NCBI GenBank assembly: GCA_018665815.1
Contig: JABJBP010000111.1
Coordinates: 23,199 to 87,198, forward strand
Length of the DNA stretch: 64,000 nucleotides
Origin: Rhodospirillaceae bacterium
GTDB lineage: Bacteria > Pseudomonadota > Alphaproteobacteria > Rhodospirillales > Casp-alpha2
Direction: 5' to 3'
Part shown: positions 9,054-18,167 of the stretch, in pieces
How the letters are laid out: each line of letters opens with the position of its first letter
Position numbering within the stretch: the first letter of the stretch is position 1
Notes under the pieces: model-generated
Database searches by the model: none
Told to the model about the DNA's origin: nothing
What the model saw: the letters and a program-made list of their open reading frames with translations, nothing else
Translations under genes and position numbers: made by a program

Positions 9054-9488
9054 ATGATCGATCCTTATTCTGTATCCGCCGAAGCGGGCGCCATTGTTGA
9101 GGCCCCCTGGCTTTTGGAATTTGACCAATCATATGACGATGGCATGCTGGTCGAGAAAAAGGCCGTCGAAGCGACGCCCATGGTGATTCGAAAATACGGT
9201 ATAAAGCAAAACGAAGTGATGGCGTTTTCCAGCCATGAACGTCGTCGCCGGGCATTGACGGTGTTTCATTTTCATCCGAATTTTCCGGAAGCGCGGCGCC
9301 GCGATTATATGGAAACCCACATAGAGGGGCATGAATTGGCCGCGGATTACATTGACCACGCGGCATCACTGCACCAGCTGTTGTGGGTGTCATGGCGGGC
9401 ACGGGCTCGCAAAGTTGCGCGGGTGGGTGGCCTTGCCGTGCATGCATTGGCCATTTTTGTGATCACGCATATACCCGCGGCGCGTTGA
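9054..9488 (+). CDS. Hypothetical protein with C-terminal membrane helix
   Basis: A 144-residue protein. The start at 9054 is set by AAGGAGAT eight bases upstream; longer readings to 8985 lack a site. The body is soluble and rich in charged residues (HERRRRALTVFHFHPNFPEARRR), followed by a His-containing helix (YIDHAASLHQLLWVSW), a basic stretch and one likely membrane helix near the end (VGGLAVHALAIFVITHI). No family is recognised. It sits 108 bases before dgcN on the same strand and might be co-transcribed with the D-glutamate genes. Confidence 0.55.
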   Translation: MIDPYSVSAEAGAIVEAPWLLEFDQSYDDGMLVEKKAVEATPMVIRKYGIKQNEVMAFSSHERRRRALTVFHFHPNFPEARRRDYMETHIEGHELAADYIDHAASLHQLLWVSWRARARKVARVGGLAVHALAIFVITHIPAAR

Positions 9489-9596
9489 AACAAATAGCCG
9501 ATAGAACGGGGCTGAATGTTGACGACAGTCTGACCGCCTGACAGGCTGCGGAACTGGCATTAAACGTTTCTATTTTTTGAGAACGGAGACCCGACA

Positions 9597-10598
9597 ATGG
9601 CGCTTAGAACGCCCTACCTGATGTTTCTTGGTGACGCGCCCGACCAACTGGCGGCGAAGACAGCCAGCGGTGTCGTTCATTGGCGGCCCGACATCTGCAT
9701 CGGCCAGATTAAGTTGGAGAATTGTAGCGCTGACCTCGGACTTCCCGACATGGGCTTGGAGGAAGCAGCCGAAGCGGGCGCCAAGACCGTCATTGTCGGT
9801 GTTGCCAACCGCGGTGGATTGATTTCGCAAGCCTGGGCCGAAACTTTGGTGAAGGCGATAGAGCTTGGTTTCGATGTTGCAAGCGGCCTGCATGCCAAGT
9901 TGGTTGACGTGCCGGAAATTGGTGCCGCCGCTGAAAAGCACGGCCGCACGCTCATGGATGTGCGCCATCCGGTGCGCAGTTTTGATGTCGCCAGCGGCAA
10001 AAAACGGACCGGCAAGCGGTTATTGCCGGTGGGCACCGATTGTTCGGTCGGCAAGATGTACACGGCCCTGGCCATTGAGCGCGAAATGCAAGCGCGCGGC
10101 CTCAATGCAAGCTTTCGCGCGACCGGGCAAACAGGCATTTTTATTGCTGGCGATGGCGTGTCGGTGGATGCTGTGGTCGCTGATTTTATTTCCGGCGCGA
10201 CGGAATGGCTGACGCCGGAAAATGATGCCGATCATTGGGACGTCATTGAAGGCCAAGGTTCGCTGTTTCATGCGTCCTACGCCGGGGTCAGCATGGGATT
10301 GTTGCACGGCGCCCAAGCCGATGCGTTGGTCTTGTGCCATGAACCGACCCGCACTCACATGCGCGGGCTGCCCGATTATCCTCTTCCGGGATTGGCGCAG
10401 TGTCTTGCCGCCAATGAACAAGCGGCCCGCCTGACCAACCCGGCCGCCGCTTGTATCGGCGTCGCCGTGAACACCAAGGATTTACCGCCCGGCGAGGTCA
10501 GCGATTATCTCAAGGGCGTTGAAGATGAACTGGGGTTGCCCGCCGTCGACCCGGTGGCAACAGGAGTCGGCAAACTTGTCGATAATTTGCCAGCATGA
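9597..10598 (+). CDS. dgcN: DUF1611 protein, D-glutamate N-acetyltransferase (DgcN)
   Basis: A 333-residue DUF1611 protein: an N-terminal Rossmann-like domain (residues 1-140), then a P-loop-like segment LLPVGTDCSVGKMYTALAIE and a C-terminal domain with EGQGSLFHASYAGVS and LCHEPTRTHMRGLPDYP. Published work on marine proteobacteria assigned this family to D-glutamate N-acetylation in a pathway completed by the enolase-superfamily epimerase DgcA. The gene overlaps dgcA by four bases (ATGA), as expected for a coupled pair. The start at 9597 follows GGAG. The D-glutamate role is taken from the family plus this gene pairing. Confidence 0.75.
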   Translation: MALRTPYLMFLGDAPDQLAAKTASGVVHWRPDICIGQIKLENCSADLGLPDMGLEEAAEAGAKTVIVGVANRGGLISQAWAETLVKAIELGFDVASGLHAKLVDVPEIGAAAEKHGRTLMDVRHPVRSFDVASGKKRTGKRLLPVGTDCSVGKMYTALAIEREMQARGLNASFRATGQTGIFIAGDGVSVDAVVADFISGATEWLTPENDADHWDVIEGQGSLFHASYAGVSMGLLHGAQADALVLCHEPTRTHMRGLPDYPLPGLAQCLAANEQAARLTNPAAACIGVAVNTKDLPPGEVSDYLKGVEDELGLPAVDPVATGVGKLVDNLPA

Positions 10599-11578
10599 CC
10601 CGTGAACTTATTGTCCATGACAAGGCCTGGCCGCTGGCGCGGCCATTTGCCATTTCGCGCGGCACCAAGACAGAAGCCGGTGTCGTTGTCGCGGAAATCA
10701 ATGACGGTGATGCTTTGGGCCGGGGCGAATGTGTGCCTTACGCGCGCTATGATGAAACCGTCCATGGCGTGTCCGAGCAGATCAAGGGTCAGACAGGTGC
10801 CGTTGCCTTTGGGCTGGATGGTTTTGGCCTGACGGAACGTCTTCCCGCCGGCGCCGCGCGCAATGCCTTGGACGCAGCACTTTGGGATTTGCAGGCGAAG
10901 ATGACCGGTCAGCGGGTCTGGGAGCTAACAGACCTACCGGCGCCTGAACCCCAGGTGACGGCAACCACAATCGGTATTGGTACGATCGATGAAATGGCGG
11001 CACAGGCGGCGGAATTAGCGGCCAGCCCGCTGATTAAAGTGAAATTGGACGCGGTAGACGTTATGGCACGTATGGAAGCCGTGCGCGCCGGCGCGCCGGA
11101 TGCACGACTAATTATCGATCCAAACGAAGGGTGGAGTCTGGATATGCTGGCCGATTTCGCGCCCAAGCTAGCGCGGCTGGGCGTGGAAATGATCGAGCAA
11201 CCCGTGCCGGCGGGCGACGATGCGGGACTTGTGGATTATGAGTCTCCCGTGCCGATTTGTGCCGATGAGGCCTGCCATACGGTGGTTGATCTCCCGGAAT
11301 TGGTTGGCAAATATCAGATGATCAACATCAAACTCGATAAAACCGGTGGTTTGACGGAGGCCCTGTTCCTGGCGCGCGCCGCCGAGACCATCGGTATGAA
11401 GATCATGGTCGGCTGCATGGTTGCAACCTCATTGGCCATGGCGCCGGCGATATTGCTGGGGCATATGGCGGAATTTCTCGACCTCGACGGGCCATTGCTC
11501 CTGAAAGATGACCGTCCCGACGGCTTGAAATTTGAGAACGGCCTAATCCATCCGCCAACGCCGGCTCTTTGGGGATAG
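10595..11578 (+). CDS. dgcA: Enolase-superfamily epimerase, N-acetyl-D-glutamate racemase (DgcA)
   Basis: A 327-residue member of the dipeptide epimerase / muconate lactonising subgroup. The catalytic lysine pair is in PLIKVKLD (KxK), metal ligands are the Asp in LIIDPNEGW, the Glu in MIEQPVP and the Asp in ICADEACH, and the second catalytic Lys is in NIKLDKTGG. In the DgcN/DgcA pathway this enzyme interconverts N-acetyl-D- and N-acetyl-L-glutamate so that the L form can be deacetylated. It is translationally coupled to dgcN. Without dgcN next door it would be called an L-Ala-D/L-Glu epimerase, which remains the alternative. Confidence 0.75.
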   Translation: MTRELIVHDKAWPLARPFAISRGTKTEAGVVVAEINDGDALGRGECVPYARYDETVHGVSEQIKGQTGAVAFGLDGFGLTERLPAGAARNALDAALWDLQAKMTGQRVWELTDLPAPEPQVTATTIGIGTIDEMAAQAAELAASPLIKVKLDAVDVMARMEAVRAGAPDARLIIDPNEGWSLDMLADFAPKLARLGVEMIEQPVPAGDDAGLVDYESPVPICADEACHTVVDLPELVGKYQMINIKLDKTGGLTEALFLARAAETIGMKIMVGCMVATSLAMAPAILLGHMAEFLDLDGPLLLKDDRPDGLKFENGLIHPPTPALWG

Positions 11579-11923
11579 GGATCACCTCCGTTGCCGCAAG
11601 AATGGCCCGGCGAAGGCAAGTCTTAAGATATCTCCATAGCCCCGTCGGGCGTCTCAAATATCGAGCGTTTCTTCTATCATGTATCTATCTTTCTGGCGGT
11701 CTCTGCCACCATAACAGGCAAGCCCAAACCGACGGTCTAAGCCTGGTGTTCATGAAGGCGTGAAACCATTGGAAAACTGCGATTTTCGGCACCTCTTTCG
11801 ACGCACTTGTCAGGGTTCGGTCAGGGTTTGCCGGTATCACTATCCCTCAACAATGATGAAATGATGCAAGCCGTCTGATTTTGGCAGTGGACCATCGAAA
11901 AGTTCTCATGAGGGTGACACGCG
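11579..11923. other. Intergenic region before the RTX gene
   Basis: About 345 bases with no credible gene. A short tandem repeat of GTCAGGGTT occurs at 11809-11817 and 11820-11828, about 95 bases before the RTX start, and might be a regulatory site. No terminator is seen after dgcA. Confidence 0.4.
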
Positions 11924-14806
11924 ATGGCTGATGATACCGGCGCCGAAAATCTTGTTGCAAACGGCAGCTTTGAAGACGTCACTTACGAGCGCGGGCACGG
12001 GCGCGGACATCATCGTCACCACCACCATAGCCGATCGGCGGAACTGAGCGGCTGGCAGGTTGCCGGTGGGCCGGGACCCGATGTGATCAATCATCGCTGG
12101 TTACCGTCGGCCGATGGAGACCGCCACATCGAATTGGACGGTAGCGGCGCGCGCAATACCAACAGCGCCATTTTCCAAGATATTCCGACCGCTGGCACCG
12201 GCACGTTTTTGGTGTCCTTCAATTATTCACCGCCGCCTTTCAGCCGTGCGCATTCCAACGGTATAGAAATTATTTGGAACGGTCAGGTTATCGACACGAT
12301 ATCCGCGAATGGTGGCTGGGGCGTTGATTGGCAAACGTTCACCTATGAACTGGAAGGTGCCGGTGATCTAACGCGATTAGAATTTTGTACCGTCGGCGCG
12401 GATGATGGTCGCGGTGGTTATCTCGATAATGTCAGCTTAGTCGCTGCTGACCCGCCGCCGTTATTTACGGAAACTGACGATGCGGTCGTTCTCGCGGATG
12501 ATGATCCTGATTATGGATCGGGCGAGGCCTACGATGCACTCGGCGGCGATGATACGGTTACCGGCGGTGATCTCGACGACACTATTAATGGCAACACCGG
12601 CAACGACACATTGAGCGGCGGCGCCGGCGACGATGTGTTGATTGGTGGTGCCGATGGCGAAGTGCTGATTGAGAAAGAGCGTGTAATCGAACACGACCTT
12701 TCAAGCCTGTCAGCGACACCTGAAATTGGTATTGACCCGGCGCACTTTGAATTGGCCAATGATCATGCGGTGTCACTGACGTTTGTCGGCGAAGACGCGA
12801 AATTACACAATTCAGTCGGCGTCTACAAAATTGGCCCGAACGGCGAAATCAGTGACGTTGAAATTATTTTCAAGGACGCGTCGGAAACCCGTTGGTGGGG
12901 TGGCACCAAGCCGGGCACATCGGCAGATTTGGATCTCGCGGCCGGCGAAAGCTTTGGCGTGTTCATCATCGCCAATGGCGCCGGGAAAAACCATTTTCAT
13001 AAGTTCAAGAACGGCCAGTTCGAGTTTCGCAATGAGGATGGCTCACAAGCCACCCTCGACAGCGACGACTTGATCAGCGGTGGCAGCGGTGCGGATGTGA
13101 TATTCGGCGGTGCTGGCACTGATACCATTGATGGTGATGGTGGCGATGATGTCATAGATGGTGGCGATGGTGATGATGTCATTAACGGCAATGGTGGCAA
13201 CGATTGGATTGTCGGCGGTGCCGGCAATGATGATTTGAACGGCGGCGGCGGCAACGACGTGCTGGACGGTGGCGATGGGGACGACACGCTAAAAGGCGCC
13301 GCGGACAATGACACGCTTCTCGGTGGTGCGGGCAACGATTCGCTCCTCGGAAACGGTGGCGACAATATCCTCGATGGCGGCGCAGGTGACGATGTGTTGA
13401 AAACCGCAGAAGGTGCAGATCAACTGTCCGGTGGCGCTGGAAATGACACCATTACAGCCGGTGATGGCGATGATGTCATTGATGGCGGTGACGGTGATGA
13501 TGATCTCAAGGGCCAAGGCGGCAACGACACGATCACCGCTGGCCTTGGTGCGGATACGGTGCTCGGCGGCAGCGGCGATGATTGGATCGACGGCGGTGCT
13601 GGCGATGACCACCTGGAGGGCGGCGGCGGTTCCGATACTTTGTTCGGTGGTCTTGGGGCCGATGTGTTACTGGGCCAGTCCAGTGCGGACGTCTTGGACG
13701 GCGGCGACGGCGATGATCAACTGATCGGCGAAGGCGGAGCCGACACGATGAGCGGTGGTGCCGGCCTTGATACGCTGTTCGGCGGAATTGGTGCTGATGT
13801 GATAGACGGTGGCGATGGCGATGATCAGATCAGCGGCGACGAGGGCGCAGATGTGATTACTGCTGGCCTCGGTGCCGATACGGTTACTGGTGGCATCGGT
13901 AACGACAGCATTGACGGCGGTGGGGGCGATGACACGCTGAACGGCGATGACGGCAACGACGACATACTGGGCGGCGATGGTGCCGACACGATATTCGGCG
14001 GTATCGGCAAGGATGTGATCGACGGTGGCGACGGTGCAGATATCATTCGTGGCGGTGATGACAACGATGTCATCCGCGGCGGTGATTTTGACGACGACAT
14101 ATGGGGCGACGCCGGCAAGGATGAAATTTTCGGCGATGCCGGCAACGACCTTATTTACGGCGACGACGATAACGACATCCTTCACGGCGGTGATGATCGC
14201 GACGTTCTGCGTGGTGAGCAGGGTAACGATATCTTATTCGGCGATGCAGATGTCGACATTCTGATTGGCGCCGAAGGCAAGGATACTCTTTGGGGCGGCA
14301 CTGGCGACGATCTGCTCTTCGGCCAGGACGGTGCCGACACGCTTTATGGCGAAGAGGGAAATGACAACCTGTTCGGTGGCGGTGGTGGCGACGTCATGGA
14401 TGGCGGCGCTGGCAATGATGTATTGCAAGGCGAATGCGGAAGCGATGTGCTCATCGGCGGCGCCGGTGTGGATGTGATGATCGGGCATGGTGGTTCCAAC
14501 CGCTTCGTCTTTGATTTGGCGGCGGTTCAGGCCGAATCGGGGATTGGCGCCGGCAATCGTGACACCATCACCGATTTTGACGCCGAAGGCGCGGATGTCG
14601 TGGAATTCGCCGGCGCGGTTTCGTTTTCATTCGTCGGCGACGAAACGCAAGGTTTTGCCGGTGGCGGCGGGGCGTCCGGCCGCTTCAACAGCCAAACCAA
14701 AATCCTTGAGATCGATTCCGATGGCGATCAACAGGTGGATATGGAAATTGAGCTGCAGAACGTCGATGGCGCCAACCTCGACGATACGGACTTCACCGTC
14801 AGCTAA
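11924..14806 (+). CDS. RTX calcium-binding repeat protein, probably type I secreted
   Basis: A 960-residue acidic protein. Residues ~9-180 form a DUF642-like beta-sandwich (LVANGSFEDV start, GWQV, HIELDG) with a His-rich insert (residues 25-35 hold seven His). Residues ~190-245 are a first RTX patch. Residues ~250-375 contain a DUF4114-like domain (LHNSVGVYKIGPNG, GESFGVFIIANGAG). Residues ~385-860 are tens of GGxGxDxLxGG nonapeptides that bind Ca2+ as a parallel beta-roll. The end resembles the serralysin C-terminal secretion domain (FVFDLAAVQ, DTITDFD, VVEF). There is no N-terminal signal peptide, which fits export by a type I system, but no ABC/MFP genes are nearby. GAGGGTG precedes the ATG. 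A surface or adhesive role is inference. Confidence 0.85.
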   Translation: MADDTGAENLVANGSFEDVTYERGHGRGHHRHHHHSRSAELSGWQVAGGPGPDVINHRWLPSADGDRHIELDGSGARNTNSAIFQDIPTAGTGTFLVSFNYSPPPFSRAHSNGIEIIWNGQVIDTISANGGWGVDWQTFTYELEGAGDLTRLEFCTVGADDGRGGYLDNVSLVAADPPPLFTETDDAVVLADDDPDYGSGEAYDALGGDDTVTGGDLDDTINGNTGNDTLSGGAGDDVLIGGADGEVLIEKERVIEHDLSSLSATPEIGIDPAHFELANDHAVSLTFVGEDAKLHNSVGVYKIGPNGEISDVEIIFKDASETRWWGGTKPGTSADLDLAAGESFGVFIIANGAGKNHFHKFKNGQFEFRNEDGSQATLDSDDLISGGSGADVIFGGAGTDTIDGDGGDDVIDGGDGDDVINGNGGNDWIVGGAGNDDLNGGGGNDVLDGGDGDDTLKGAADNDTLLGGAGNDSLLGNGGDNILDGGAGDDVLKTAEGADQLSGGAGNDTITAGDGDDVIDGGDGDDDLKGQGGNDTITAGLGADTVLGGSGDDWIDGGAGDDHLEGGGGSDTLFGGLGADVLLGQSSADVLDGGDGDDQLIGEGGADTMSGGAGLDTLFGGIGADVIDGGDGDDQISGDEGADVITAGLGADTVTGGIGNDSIDGGGGDDTLNGDDGNDDILGGDGADTIFGGIGKDVIDGGDGADIIRGGDDNDVIRGGDFDDDIWGDAGKDEIFGDAGNDLIYGDDDNDILHGGDDRDVLRGEQGNDILFGDADVDILIGAEGKDTLWGGTGDDLLFGQDGADTLYGEEGNDNLFGGGGGDVMDGGAGNDVLQGECGSDVLIGGAGVDVMIGHGGSNRFVFDLAAVQAESGIGAGNRDTITDFDAEGADVVEFAGAVSFSFVGDETQGFAGGGGASGRFNSQTKILEIDSDGDQQVDMEIELQNVDGANLDDTDFTVS

Positions 14807-14807
14807 C

Positions 14808-15416
14808 TCAAAACGCCCAATCGTGGCGCGCTTGGTGCTCGGCTTCGAAGGCCGAGATGCGCTCATCGAATTCCATCGTCACCTGCACGTCGTCCAGGCC
14901 GTTTAGTAATCGGTGCTTGTCGAATGCATCAATTTCAAATGTATAAGCCGATTGATCCGGGCCAGTCAGGCTTTGGGTTTCCAAGTCGATGGCAATTTCG
15001 CCGCCTGGACCTTCATGAAGCTGTCGCCGTAACGTCTCGCAGTCATCCGATGACAACTGGATTGGCAAGACGGCGTTCTTGATGCAATTGTTGTAATGGA
15101 TATCACCGAAGCTTGGCGCGATCACTGCGCGAATGCCGTTCGCGACAAGGACGCCCACGGCATTTTCCCGCGATGAGCCGCACCCCCAATTGATGTCGGT
15201 GACGATAATTTTCGCATCACAGTAAGGCGCGTGATTGTAGATGAAATTTTTTTCCGAGCCATCCGAATTGAAGCGCAGATCGTGCATTAGAAAGCGCGGG
15301 TAATCTGGGTCCGTCTTGGTGCGGCGCAGGAAACGTGCGGGGATAATTTGGTCGGTGTCGCAATTGGCGATATCGATGGGCACACCAACGGCGGCAAATG
15401 TCTTAAACGGTTCCAT
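14808..15416 (-). CDS. leuD: 3-isopropylmalate dehydratase small subunit
   Basis: A 202-residue swivel-domain subunit of isopropylmalate isomerase in leucine synthesis. Recognisable segments are GVPIDIANCDTDQIIPARFL at the N-terminus, DINWGCGSSRENAV (substrate-phosphate loop) and VIAPSFGDIHYNNC. Length is normal. It lies two bases downstream of leuC, so the heterodimer is made from one transcript. Its stop is two bases from the stop of the convergent RTX gene, leaving no room for a terminator between them. Confidence 0.95.
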   Translation of the reverse strand: MEPFKTFAAVGVPIDIANCDTDQIIPARFLRRTKTDPDYPRFLMHDLRFNSDGSEKNFIYNHAPYCDAKIIVTDINWGCGSSRENAVGVLVANGIRAVIAPSFGDIHYNNCIKNAVLPIQLSSDDCETLRRQLHEGPGGEIAIDLETQSLTGPDQSAYTFEIDAFDKHRLLNGLDDVQVTMEFDERISAFEAEHQARHDWAF

Positions 15417-15418
15417 GA

Positions 15419-16840
15419 TCAGGCCTCGCTCATCAGTTTGCGGACATCGGTAAATCGCCCGGTTACGGAAGCCGCCGCGGCCATTGCAGGGCTGACCAGA
15501 TGGGTGCGGCTGCCCAATCCTTGGCGGCCCCGAAAATTGCGATTTGATGTCGATGCCGAACGTTCACCCTGCGCCAATTGATCGCCGTTCATGGCAACGC
15601 ACATGGAACACCCGGGCTCGCGCCATTCCATGCCGGCATCGGTGAATATTTTGTCCAACCCTTCGGCTTCGGCCTGGCGTTTGATAAGACCGGAACCTGG
15701 CACGACAAGGGTGCGGACCTGGGCGCGGCGGTTTTTGGCTACGGCAGCGGCGGCGCGCATATCTTCGATGCGGCTGTTTGTGCAGGCCCCAATGAAGACG
15801 GTATCGACGGCAATATCCGAAAGTGCCATGCCGGGTTTTAGACCCATGTAATCCAAGGCGGCTTCCATGTCGGCACGAACCATGGGGTCGGATTCAGTGG
15901 CCGGGTCCGGGATAATCCCGGTGACGGGCAGGGCGTACTGTGGGCTGTTGCCCCAAGTCACCATGGGCGCCAGCGCATCGCCGTCGATGCTGACTTCCTT
16001 GTCGAAGATGGCGTCATTGTCCGAGCGCAAGGTCCGCCAGTACTCAACAGCGGCGTCCCATTTTTTGCCTTTCGGTGCATAGGGTCGGCCTTCGCAATAA
16101 GAAACAGCGGTGTCGTCCGGCGCAATGATGCCGGACCGAGACCCCGCTTCGATGGTCATGTTGCAGATCGTCAATCGGCCTTCCATGGAAAGTTGCTCGA
16201 TAGCTGATCCGGCATATTCGATGGCGTAGCCAGAGCCGCCGGCCGCCGAGATTTCCCTGATTACCGCCAAAATGACATCCTTGCCGCTGACGCCGAAGCC
16301 CAAGGTGCCAGTGACATTGATCCGCATGTTTTTAGGGCGGCGTTGCCACAGTGTTTGGGTAGCCAGCGCATGGATAACTTCCGTCGTGCCAATCCCGAAT
16401 GAGACGCACCCCAAGGCACCGTGGGTGGAGGTATGGGAATCACCGCATACCAGCAACAAGCCGGGCAAAGTAATGCCTTGTTCGGGGCCGACAACATGGA
16501 CAATGCCGTGGCGTTCGTCGGTCATTGAGAAATGCGTGACGCCAAACTCTTTGGCGTAAGTTTCCAATCCCTCGACTGTCTCGCGCATCTCGCCTTCGGG
16601 AATGTCACTGACGACTTTCGCCGTTGTTGGCACGGAATGGTCGGGCGTTGCGAACAATTGATCGGGCCGGCGCAATTTCAAACCTTGCTCTTTAAGATCG
16701 GCAAAACACCGATAATGCAGGTCGTGAATGAGATGACGGTCGATGTAGAGAAGCGTGTCGCCATCGTCACGCTCGACGATGACATGCGCGTCCCAAACCT
16801 TGTCGAATAAAGTCTTGCCCATAATTGCACTCGATCCCAT
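15419..16840 (-). CDS. leuC: 3-isopropylmalate dehydratase large subunit
   Basis: A 473-residue aconitase-family subunit that carries the [4Fe-4S] cluster: cysteines in FIGACTNSRIED and in GCSMC, plus CGDSHTSTHGALG near residue 130 and the substrate-binding SRSGIIAPDDT. It isomerises 2- to 3-isopropylmalate with LeuD. The start ATG 16840 follows AAGGAG at a rather short spacing; an internal ATG at 16822 is possible. leuB is not in the window. The gene diverges from an acyl-CoA dehydrogenase across 160 bases, which is an unusual partner for leuCD. Confidence 0.93.
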   Translation of the reverse strand: MGSSAIMGKTLFDKVWDAHVIVERDDGDTLLYIDRHLIHDLHYRCFADLKEQGLKLRRPDQLFATPDHSVPTTAKVVSDIPEGEMRETVEGLETYAKEFGVTHFSMTDERHGIVHVVGPEQGITLPGLLLVCGDSHTSTHGALGCVSFGIGTTEVIHALATQTLWQRRPKNMRINVTGTLGFGVSGKDVILAVIREISAAGGSGYAIEYAGSAIEQLSMEGRLTICNMTIEAGSRSGIIAPDDTAVSYCEGRPYAPKGKKWDAAVEYWRTLRSDNDAIFDKEVSIDGDALAPMVTWGNSPQYALPVTGIIPDPATESDPMVRADMEAALDYMGLKPGMALSDIAVDTVFIGACTNSRIEDMRAAAAVAKNRRAQVRTLVVPGSGLIKRQAEAEGLDKIFTDAGMEWREPGCSMCVAMNGDQLAQGERSASTSNRNFRGRQGLGSRTHLVSPAMAAAASVTGRFTDVRKLMSEA

Positions 16841-17000
16841 TGACTCCTTAGTATAATGGGGGCCGTTGTGCCTGGCGAAAAGAGTTTTTTCGGGGTATCA
16901 CTCTATGAAATGCCAAAGGTGGCGAGATATCCGAGGCGGCTGTGTTTCCCCGCCCCAGTGCTTGCGCTAAAACGATGGCTGCACCCCAGGGAGATAAATC

Positions 17001-18155
17001 ATGGAACTGCGCCATACCGAGATTCGCGACGCCGTCAGCCAGCTCTGTGCCGGCTTTCCTGGCGAATATTGGCGAGAGAAGGACCGCGAGCGGGCGTATC
17101 CGACGGAATTTGTCCAAGCCCTGACGGAATCAGGGTTTCTGGCGTGTCTGATCCCGGAAGAATACGGCGGGTCCGGTCTGGGCATTTCGGAAGGGACAGC
17201 GATTTTAGAGGAAATTCAGGCGTCGGGCTGCAACGGCGGTGCGTGTCATGCACAGATGTACACCATGGGCACGGTGCTTCGTCACGGTAGCGAGACGCAG
17301 AAAAAGATGGTGCTGCCGGGTATTGCGTCCGGCGAACTGCGCCTGCAGGCATTCGGCGTCACCGAGCCGACGTCGGGTACCGATACCAGCCGCATCCGCA
17401 CCACGGCGGTGAAAGACGGCAATTCGGCTTATGTGGTCAACGGCCAGAAAGTGTGGACGTCCAGGATTGAGCATTCCGACTTCATGCTGTTGTTGGCCCG
17501 CACCGCGGCGCGCGAAGATGGCGCCAAGCCGCACGATGGCATGTCGGTATTCTTGGTCGATATTCGCGACGCTGTCGGTAACGGGCTAACCATCAAGCCG
17601 ATCCGCGCCATGGTCAATCATGCAACGACAGAAGTGTTTTTCGACGATCTGCGCATTCCCGCCGATAGTCTTGTTGGTGAAGAAGGAAAAGGATTCCGCT
17701 ATATCTTGGACGGTATGAACGCCGAGCGCATCCTGATCGGCGGCGAATGCATCGGCGATGCGCGCTGGTTCATCGACAAGGCTTCCGCTTATGCCAGTGA
17801 ACGCCAGGTCTTTGACCGCCCCATCGGCCAGAACCAGGGCATTCAGTTTCCCATTGCACGGGCCTATGCGCAGATGCGCGCGGCTGCCCTCATGGTCCGC
17901 GAGGCGGCGGACTTGTTTGACGCTGGCGAACCCTGTGGGGCGGAGGCCAATATGTGCAAGATGCTAGGCTCGGAGGCGTCCTGGGCGGCGGGCGAGGCGT
18001 GCTTGCAAACCCACGGCGGATTTGGCTTTGCCGAAGAGTACGATATTGAGCGGAAATTCCGCGAGACCCGGCTCTATCAAATCGCCCCGGTCTCAACCAA
18101 TTTGATCCTGAGTTATGTGGCCGAGCATGTCTTGGGCATGCCCAGGTCGTTTTAG
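17001..18155 (+). CDS. Acyl-CoA dehydrogenase family protein
   Basis: A 384-residue flavoprotein with the three usual parts: an N-terminal helical domain (LIPEEYGGSGLGISEG), the beta domain (AFGVTEPTSGTDTSRIRT, VVNGQKVWTSRIEHSDF) and the C-terminal helices (IGQNQGIQFPIARAYAQM, QTHGGFGFAEEYDIERKFRE). It should oxidise an acyl-CoA at C2-C3 and pass electrons to ETF. The position that carries the catalytic Glu in medium-chain enzymes reads RLYQIAPVSTN, without that Glu, so the base must lie elsewhere as in isovaleryl-CoA-type enzymes. GGGAG precedes the start. It begins a run with a hydratase-like gene and a CoA-transferase. Confidence 0.88.
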   Translation: MELRHTEIRDAVSQLCAGFPGEYWREKDRERAYPTEFVQALTESGFLACLIPEEYGGSGLGISEGTAILEEIQASGCNGGACHAQMYTMGTVLRHGSETQKKMVLPGIASGELRLQAFGVTEPTSGTDTSRIRTTAVKDGNSAYVVNGQKVWTSRIEHSDFMLLLARTAAREDGAKPHDGMSVFLVDIRDAVGNGLTIKPIRAMVNHATTEVFFDDLRIPADSLVGEEGKGFRYILDGMNAERILIGGECIGDARWFIDKASAYASERQVFDRPIGQNQGIQFPIARAYAQMRAAALMVREAADLFDAGEPCGAEANMCKMLGSEASWAAGEACLQTHGGFGFAEEYDIERKFRETRLYQIAPVSTNLILSYVAEHVLGMPRSF

Positions 18156-18167
18156 GTGAGGCGGAAC

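Noticed and set aside
8851..9057. 68-codon plus-strand frame in the FAH-9054 gap
   Set aside because: Ends inside the next gene, no initiation signal, composition not protein-like.
13667..14185. Long open frame on the minus strand across the RTX gene (172 codons)
   Set aside because: It mirrors the biased GGC/GAT codons of the RTX repeats and has no start site or family features.
12500..14500. RTX repeats as a possible repetitive DNA element or CRISPR-like array
   Set aside because: The repeat is at protein level with variable codons and no constant spacer; it is a normal Ca-binding repeat array.
14808..16840. leuCD as a mesaconate or citramalate dehydratase rather than leucine enzymes
   Set aside because: Lengths and motifs are those of standard LeuC and LeuD; the neighbour genes alone do not justify renaming.
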